The position numbers and the translations under genes were made by a program. The notes under the pieces are model-generated. The model searched no databases and was not told where the DNA came from. It saw only the letters and a list, made by a program, of their open reading frames with translations. A DNA stretch of 27,295 nt from Bacteroidales bacterium. Lineage in GTDB: Bacteria > Bacteroidota > Bacteroidia > Bacteroidales > WCHB1-69. Positions 23,128-27,295 of this stretch are shown here, in pieces. Where the stretch lies: contig JAFPXF010000011.1 in assembly GCA_017394765.1 (NCBI GenBank), forward strand, positions 1-27,295. Direction: 5' to 3'. Within the stretch, counting starts at the first letter, position 1. Each line of letters starts with the position of its first letter.

Positions 23128-23592
23128 TCACATATCCCCTGACCAGCCATGACCCAAATCCCAATGCTCATCATAGACAAACTCAAAATAGGGCAATGAA
23201 AACTCCTTTTCCAAGAGTTCGGTCAGTTCTTCTTTGATGGGGTCAGCCCATTTCCCAACTAGAACTATGAACTTGTTGATATTCCAAGTCACTCTTCCTC
23301 GGGGAACTTGGGTATAATCGCCTTTGAACTTTGTTTCCTCGTGTGTTGCCTGCGCACGGAAATATTCTTTCGCCCAAATCTGACGGTGCAGTTTCGGGTA
23401 GTTAATGAAAGGCAATCCCTTTTCAGCGGCTTCTTCCACCATTTTAGGGGTAAGTTCTTTTTTACAGACTCCGAAAAAGGAATGGTCTTGCATATCGTAC
23501 CAGAATATACCCACGCACGGCATTTGCTCATCAAAAGCTTTCATGCTCTCCATTTGCGCCGCACGGTCTTTGTCGGACAACTTTTTCATCAT
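23128..23592 (-). CDS. Conserved cytoplasmic protein of unknown function
   Basis: I cannot assign this 154-residue protein to a named family, although it looks like a conserved gut Bacteroidales protein. It has no signal peptide or membrane helix. It has a charged N-terminus (KKLSDKDRAAQMES), motifs such as VGIFWYDMQDHSFFGVCKKELTP and QVPRGRVTWNINKFIVLVGKWAD, and a His/Trp-rich end (DEHWDLGHGWSGDM). Only Cys26 and Cys43 are candidate redox residues. Start choice is between two adjacent ATGs (23592 or 23589). A -7 element lies about 36 bp upstream. It converges with the thioredoxin-hydrolase gene with 3 bp between stops. Confidence 0.78.
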   Translation of the reverse strand: MMKKLSDKDRAAQMESMKAFDEQMPCVGIFWYDMQDHSFFGVCKKELTPKMVEEAAEKGLPFINYPKLHRQIWAKEYFRAQATHEETKFKGDYTQVPRGRVTWNINKFIVLVGKWADPIKEELTELLEKEFSLPYFEFVYDEHWDLGHGWSGDM

Positions 23593-23627
23593 AATATCTA
23601 TAGTTAGGCAATAATTTTTTCTGACCG

Positions 23628-23635
23628 CAAAAATA
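23628..23635 (-). promoter_or_regulatory. -7 promoter element for the unknown protein gene
   Basis: TATTTTTG on the minus strand matches TAnnTTTG, 36 bp upstream of the first ATG. Confidence 0.6.
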
Positions 23636-23705
23636 ACAAAAAAACACCATTACATCTATTTTACAAGCGATCAAAAAACTTATCAATGGACGTAGATGAA
23701 AGTAA

Positions 23706-23740
23706 ACCAAAAGAGGCCACGAATCGCGGCCTCTTTTGGT
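23706..23740 (-). terminator. Terminator of the DUF5692-type gene
   Basis: ACCAAAAGAGGCC and GGCCTCTTTTGGT form a perfect 13-bp stem with a 9-nt loop, 17 bp after the stop of the minus-strand gene. The T-rich side of the stem serves as the weak U-tract. Confidence 0.78.
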
Positions 23741-23757
23741 ATTTAACTATAATGGAA

Positions 23758-24849
23758 CTATTCCATATCGGCTCTTGCCACAGCGTCTTTGTAGTACTTT
23801 TGGTTGATGAAGACATCTTCCTTGTACGGGTTGATATGACGCTTCTTGGCCTGGGCGATGATGTAGCACAGGGCGATGGCATTGGTGATAAGAGCCAGGG
23901 CGCTGATCACGGTCATCATAGTCGGATTGCCGGCCACGGTCTCCACGGTAGTGCCCACAGCGGCAGCCTCACCGCCAGCAGCGGCGTAGATCTCCGTGAT
24001 GGTATCGATACCGTTAGGATACTGAACAGGAAGCACAGCCCACTTGAAGGCCTGGAAACCGTCTTTGAAGGTCTCTTGGAAAAGCGGGAACACCTGCGCG
24101 AACATACACCAGATAGCCAACGTGTTGGCACGGTTCATGATCCAACCACCGCGGTTCCACAACAAAGCTGCAATCGTCGGGGCAAGCAACAAAGCAATAC
24201 CGCAGAACCAGCTGTGTGTAGGCAGACAGTTGTAGGTGTAAGCGAAGTTCCAGATGTCATAAACCACGATGAAAACCCAGGTCATGTCGGCCCAGATCAT
24301 GTCTTTCTTGTCCTTGGACGGGAAGACATTCCACCATGCGGTCATACAGAGGATGTTGAGCAAACCGGCAACGCCGTTCATGACGTTGTGCCAGCCACCG
24401 TAAAGCCATACGCCCTCGCTGGAGAGCCACCACTTGTTCCAACCCATAAATGCGGACTCGAAGTCGGAGACCACGGCGATGAGGATGTTGATGGCGACGA
24501 TGATGAACGGGAACGGTTTGAACCAGTGCTTGGCACCGATACCCCATTTGTACTTGATCATCATGAAGCCGATACATCCCGTAAGGGCGGCATACAGTTT
24601 GGCATAGTGGAACCAGCCGTTCATATAGACGTGCGTCTGGTTGTTCACTGCCCAGTCGGCACCGGCGCGCGCACCGATGGCGATGGCCACGAAATAGACC
24701 GTCAAGATGACCGGGATGACGAAAAAGGTGATGATGCCGCCGGCTTTGGTGCGACGAGCAAACTCGTTGAATAAGATAAGACCCACGAGAACGACGAGTA
24801 GCATTCCCCATTGAGCTAGGGCATTAGCCCCATAAACTTGGAAAAACAT
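23758..24849 (-). CDS. DUF5692-type polytopic membrane protein
   Basis: This 363-residue protein has about eight to nine hydrophobic segments, many Trp residues and conserved-looking loops such as KYKWGIGAKHWFKPFPF, WLYGGWHNVMNG and TYNCLPTHSWFCG. From memory it matches the uncharacterised DUF5692 family of gut and rumen anaerobes. No catalytic motif is evident, so I do not propose a function. The C-terminal tail (KKRHINPYKEDVF and beyond) is soluble. A 27-codon gene precedes it on the same transcript, with 28 bp between, and a perfect hairpin terminator follows it. Confidence 0.78.
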   Translation of the reverse strand: MFFQVYGANALAQWGMLLVVLVGLILFNEFARRTKAGGIITFFVIPVILTVYFVAIAIGARAGADWAVNNQTHVYMNGWFHYAKLYAALTGCIGFMMIKYKWGIGAKHWFKPFPFIIVAINILIAVVSDFESAFMGWNKWWLSSEGVWLYGGWHNVMNGVAGLLNILCMTAWWNVFPSKDKKDMIWADMTWVFIVVYDIWNFAYTYNCLPTHSWFCGIALLLAPTIAALLWNRGGWIMNRANTLAIWCMFAQVFPLFQETFKDGFQAFKWAVLPVQYPNGIDTITEIYAAAGGEAAAVGTTVETVAGNPTMMTVISALALITNAIALCYIIAQAKKRHINPYKEDVFINQKYYKDAVARADME

Positions 24850-24877
24850 AACGGTTTGATATTAAGTTAGAAATACG

Positions 24878-24961
24878 TTAGTTAGCTTCGTGGAAACCTT
24901 CATCTTTCTCATTCTCTGCAAAGACGCTCTTTTTGATTTCAATAACCTTTACTTCGTTCAT
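24878..24961 (-). CDS. 27-residue small protein or leader peptide upstream of DUF5692 gene
   Basis: On the minus strand an ATG at 24959-24961 opens a 27-codon frame ending in TAA at 24878-24880. The product begins MNEVKVIEIKKSVFA and is acidic and soluble-looking, ending HEAN. Its ATG lies 24 bp after the -7 box, and its stop is 28 bp before the DUF5692-type ATG. It fills most of the otherwise unexplained 130-nt leader. The start VKVIEIKKSVFAENEKD recalls N-termini I remember from some HypB-type nickel GTPases, but the rest of such a protein is missing. It may be a real small protein, a regulatory leader peptide, or a chance frame. Confidence 0.55.
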   Translation of the reverse strand: MNEVKVIEIKKSVFAENEKDEGFHEAN

Positions 24962-24984
24962 TTACACGCTTTTCAATTCGGGTG

Positions 24985-24992
24985 CAAAGGTA
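24985..24992 (-). promoter_or_regulatory. -7 promoter element for the small gene and DUF5692-type gene
   Basis: TACCTTTG on the minus strand matches TAnnTTTG. It would give a transcript starting about 17 nt before the 27-codon frame and about 130 nt before the DUF5692-type gene. Confidence 0.65.
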
Positions 24993-25096
24993 CATTTTTT
25001 TTCGCCTCAAATGTCACCTTTTGCCCCAGTCGTTCGTTTAACTGTTGAATCGATTCGGTAATAAACGAAAATGTGTAACCTTAAAATTTAATAGTC

Positions 25097-25564
25097 ATGG
25101 AAGAAATCATAGGTATCATTTCGGTGGTACTCATAATCGGTGGAGTCTGCATCGCATTACCACTGGTGATCTTGTTGCTGACCAACAAGCGGAAAAATCA
25201 CGAAATCGACAAGAAGACGGAAATTCTGATGGCCCTGTTGGAGAAAAATCCAGATCTCGACCCAGCCGAAGTGTTAGACAAACTGGACATGTCATCGGAA
25301 GACGGCAAAAAATCCCTGAAAGAAAAACTGTTAGAAAAACTTTTGGGCGGCTGTATCTGCACATTGATCGGAATAGTCCTCTTCTTCACCCATTTGTTTG
25401 GTTTTGTGTTTTTAAGGGACAGGACCACTGGAGTAGTCGGCGGCGGCGTCTTGACGGCCGTAGGTATAGCCCTTATCATCCATTACTTTGTCAGCAAGAA
25501 GATGCTACAGAGCGAGATAGCGACTGAAGAGAAACGGATAACCGAGCAACAAATCTCCGAATGA
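25097..25564 (+). CDS. Small membrane protein of ECF sigma operon (DUF6249-like)
   Basis: The 155-residue protein has an N-terminal membrane helix (about 5-29), a cytoplasmic-looking charged stretch (about 30-80) with a DLDPAEVLDKL motif and two basic KEKLLEKL turns, then two more helices (about 85-105 and 112-132) and a charged tail. From memory it resembles DUF6249 proteins, which sit beside ECF sigma genes in Bacteroidetes. It overlaps the sigma gene by ATGA, so translation is probably coupled. It could sense membrane or envelope state, but no sensor domain is seen. No exact TAnnTTTG lies upstream. GTGTAACC at about 25073-25080 is reminiscent of ECF -35 boxes (TGTAAC), a weak hint of autoregulation. 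Confidence 0.75.
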   Translation: MEEIIGIISVVLIIGGVCIALPLVILLLTNKRKNHEIDKKTEILMALLEKNPDLDPAEVLDKLDMSSEDGKKSLKEKLLEKLLGGCICTLIGIVLFFTHLFGFVFLRDRTTGVVGGGVLTAVGIALIIHYFVSKKMLQSEIATEEKRITEQQISE

Positions 25565-26040
25565 CACGAGAACAATTCATAGCCCTGATTTCGGAGGAGC
25601 AGGAGTCTTTGCGGAGATTCCTGCTTGCCCTGTGTGAGGGCGACCGAATGGAGGCGGAGGACATCGCGCAGGAGGCGATGGTGAAGGCGTACATCGCGAT
25701 GGAGCGGTTCGTGGAGCGGGCCAAGTTCGCCACGTGGCTCTTCAAGATCGCCTACAACACCTTCCTCGACCACCAGCGGTCGGGGTGGAACCGCCGGACG
25801 GACTTGGACGCGGCGGAGCAGATGCCGGGCGGTCCGGATGCCGACGACGCCTTCCAATACCAGGAGCTGTACGACGCCATCGGCACGCTGCCGCTGAAGG
25901 AGAAGAGCGCCATCCTGCTGTTCTACGTCAGCGGCTACTCCGTGAAGGAGATTGCGAAAATCACGGGAGGTTCCCAATTGGCTGTGAGACAGCAGCTTTC
26001 GAGAGGGAGAGTTAAACTTAAACAAATTTTGGAACGATGA
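25561..26040 (+). CDS. ECF-type RNA polymerase sigma factor
   Basis: The 159-residue protein has the two conserved sigma-70 regions and no others, as in ECF sigma factors. Region 2 is seen in AEDIAQEAMVKAYIAMERF and FATWLFKIAYNTFLDHQR. Region 4 is seen in LPLKEKSAILLFYVSGYSVKEIAKITGGSQLAVRQQLSRGR, whose helix-turn-helix binds the -35 box. It overlaps the membrane protein genes on both sides by ATGA. Codons in its middle part (about 25650-25930) are noticeably richer in G and C than the two flanking genes. The regulon and signal are unknown. Confidence 0.93.
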   Translation: MTREQFIALISEEQESLRRFLLALCEGDRMEAEDIAQEAMVKAYIAMERFVERAKFATWLFKIAYNTFLDHQRSGWNRRTDLDAAEQMPGGPDADDAFQYQELYDAIGTLPLKEKSAILLFYVSGYSVKEIAKITGGSQLAVRQQLSRGRVKLKQILER

Positions 26041-26411
26041 AAGAGAAAACCACCATAGAAGACCTTTTCGCCCAATACCAGCCGGACATGGGCGACCGCA
26101 ACGAATATATGAAGCAGCTTTCCAAGAAGTTAGAGGCGGCGGAATATGCTAAACGGTATCGTGAGGCGCAGACCAAGCGTTACCGCCGGATGATGGTGGC
26201 CGTGTTCATTTCGGGCATCGTCACGGGCGCCATCGGCATCGTGCTCGTGCTGTTGCATCCGCAATGGCTGTTACCGCAAATCGCCTCCGTCGGGGTGTCC
26301 TTCCCGGCATTTTCGCTGCTCCCGAAACTGCTGCTGCTACTGGCTATATGCTTTATGAGTTTGTGCATCACGGGGTTGGTGCGGAAGATCTGTGAAGTTT
26401 CGCAGGCCTGA
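26037..26411 (+). CDS. Small membrane protein downstream of ECF sigma, possible anti-sigma
   Basis: The 124-residue protein has a cytoplasmic-looking N-terminus of about 50 charged residues (TIEDLFAQYQPDMGDRNEYMKQLSKKLEAAEYAKRY pattern, helical), then two membrane helices (about 52-75 and 85-112). It overlaps the sigma gene by ATGA. Position and topology would suit an anti-sigma factor, but no zinc-binding HxxxCxxC motif or FecR-like domain is seen, so this is inference. It is the last gene before element copy C. Another reading is a plain membrane accessory protein of the same operon. Confidence 0.7.
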   Translation: MKEKTTIEDLFAQYQPDMGDRNEYMKQLSKKLEAAEYAKRYREAQTKRYRRMMVAVFISGIVTGAIGIVLVLLHPQWLLPQIASVGVSFPAFSLLPKLLLLLAICFMSLCITGLVRKICEVSQA

Positions 26412-26480
26412 CAGTTTGCAACTTCGCACCGTTGCCGTTCTACGTCACTGTCAGTTTCATACCAATCGTTGTTTTGGTGT

Positions 26481-26528
26481 TTTATTTTTCTGCAAAGACA
26501 CAAAAAATATCAATTGCAGAAAAATAAA
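26481..26528. terminator. AT-rich inverted repeat after the sigma operon
   Basis: TTTATTTTTCTGCA (26481-26494) and TGCAGAAAAATAAA (26515-26528) pair perfectly over 14 bp with a 20-nt loop. It ends exactly where element copy C begins (GG at 26529). It may be the terminator of the sigma operon, though the stem is mostly A-T and no T run follows. Confidence 0.45.
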
Positions 26529-27295
26529 GGTGCTTATATACCTGATGGCACAAGGCCGGTAGCAACAGTTCTCCAAGCAACGCTTTTTTTCCAACGCCTC
26601 ACTTTCGCGGCGAGCAAGTTTCAGGCATCTTAAGCAATGACTCCTGCGCCGCGAGAGGGTGTCGGCACCGTCATCCATCCCCACATTGCGCTCCTTCGTC
26701 GCTTATGTGGGGTTATTGAGAGGGTGTCCCTCCGGGACAAGGAGGAAAGATAATATTTTTCCTTGAGCAGCCCCGGCAGGGGCAAGAGCTTGGTAGAATA
26801 ATGGATAATATTTTTCCTTGAGCAGCCCCGTTAGGGGCGAAAGCTCGGTAGAATAATGGATAATGTCTTTCCTTGAGCAGCCCCGGCAGGGGCAAGAGCT
26901 TGGTAGCCAGGGGTTAAAGTGTGAGGAACGAGCGCTGCAACCCCTGGGAGGGGTGCGTGCGCGGGAAAATCGCGGCGCGGGAGAACGTTGAGACGAAGTT
27001 GCAGGTTGCTCGCCGCGAAACGGATGAAGGGTTCGTCGAGCCCGCGTGAGGGATTGAAGCGGAAATGATTTTGGTGGGAGTGCGTTCCCTGGCGAGACGG
27101 AGGTTCCGCTTGACGCTTCGCGTCTCGCGGAATGGTGGTGGGTCTTAAACCAAAATTATTGGAGCGGAAAGCCCGACGGCGCGGCGGCATTTGATGGCGT
27201 GTGCGAATGTGACATAATTCCCGCCGCCGCGCCGGCACGCCCAAATAAAAAAAGATGCAAAAGCCCTGATTTGTGCCATCAGATATATAATTCCC
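26529..27295 (+). mobile_element. MITE-like repeat element, copy C (767 bp, complete)
   Basis: Terminal inverted repeats at 26529-26551 and 27273-27295 have cores TATATACCTGATGGCAC (26535-26551) and GTGCCATCAGATATATA (27273-27289). Inside, in order, are the shared left module, an inner inverted repeat TTTCGCGGCGAGCAA (26603-26617) matched at 27006-27020, a single 65-bp-type hairpin unit (26679-26712), three 55-bp hairpin units, a GC-rich block and the fold-back module. It is the inverse orientation of copy A and the same orientation as copy B. There is no coding frame; the long open frames on the minus strand are repeat-derived. The right repeat ends at the last base of the window. Confidence 0.78.
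26749..26906. repeat. Three tandem 55-bp hairpin units
   Basis: CCTTGAGCAG recurs at 26761, 26816 and 26871, an exact 55-bp period. Each unit carries GCCCC-loop-GGGGC with loops GGCA, GTTA and GGCA, then CAAGAGCTTGGTAGAATAAT or a close variant. Copy A has one unit with loop GACA. The stem is constant and the loop varies, which suggests that pairing is maintained. Confidence 0.85.

Noticed and set aside
26831..27244. 137-codon minus-strand frame in element C
   Set aside because: It runs through repeat units and hairpins, with Pro/Arg-rich low-complexity translation and no match to copy B.
1..27295. Whole window as a composite transposon bounded by inverted copies A and C
   Set aside because: The content is core chromosomal genes (rnf, rpsT, tRNAs), there is no transposase, and a third copy lies inside. 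Independent insertions are simpler.

Overview
The window looks like chromosomal DNA of a Bacteroidales bacterium, probably an anaerobic, peptide-using gut or rumen type. The evidence is direct. Most transcription units start behind the Bacteroidetes -7 element TAnnTTTG. One secreted peptidase ends in a type IX secretion (T9SS) sorting domain. Other markers are an S46 dipeptidyl-peptidase, Rnf subunits and a DUF5692-type membrane protein. No phage, CRISPR or classical insertion sequence is present, and I could not name a species.

Layout, left to right. 1-379: end of a non-coding repeat element (copy A). 380-728: spacer with the rnfB promoter. 729-3428: rnfB, rnfC and a small lipoprotein gene; rnfD, G, E and A do not follow. 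3491-3616: tRNA-Val(CAC) and its terminator, with repeat element copy B (3617-3991) sitting in the terminator T-tract. 4057-5486 (minus): rpsT, thioesterase and SpoU-type RNA methyltransferase, a compact operon. 5613-9999 (minus): a large MscS-family channel and a lipoprotein alpha/beta hydrolase. 10196-13744 (plus): S46 peptidase with DPP11-like specificity residues, then an acyltransferase, closed by a bidirectional terminator. 13882-17238 (minus): a YeiH-family exporter, a porin and a membrane-anchored AraC-type regulator. 17347-17428 (minus): tRNA-Leu(UAG). 17474-21741 (minus): T9SS-exported M1 peptidase, PLP-dependent sulfur amino acid enzyme and GNAT acetyltransferase. 21811-23124 (plus): an exported thioredoxin-hydrolase fusion. 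23128-24961 (minus): a conserved unknown protein, a DUF5692-type membrane protein and a previously unmarked 27-codon gene in its leader. 25097-26411 (plus): membrane protein, ECF sigma factor and small membrane protein, overlapping by ATGA. 26529-27295: repeat element copy C.

The most unusual content is the repeat element. Three non-coding copies (A partial, B 375 bp, C 767 bp) share 23-bp terminal inverted repeats with core TATATACnTGATGGCAC. They differ by whole modules: a 65-bp hairpin unit (two in A, one in C), a 55-bp hairpin unit (one in A, three in C), and a roughly 280-bp fold-back module (B and C). Stems are kept while sequence drifts, including a paired C-G to T-A change. I read this as a MITE-like mobile family carrying structured DNA or RNA. 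Both window ends fall in such copies, so the ends may be assembly breaks.

Functionally, the S46 and M1 peptidases, the hydrolases and the sulfur amino acid enzyme suggest extracellular peptide breakdown and amino acid use, with Rnf coupling ferredoxin oxidation to ion pumping. That link is inferred from gene content, not shown by regulation.
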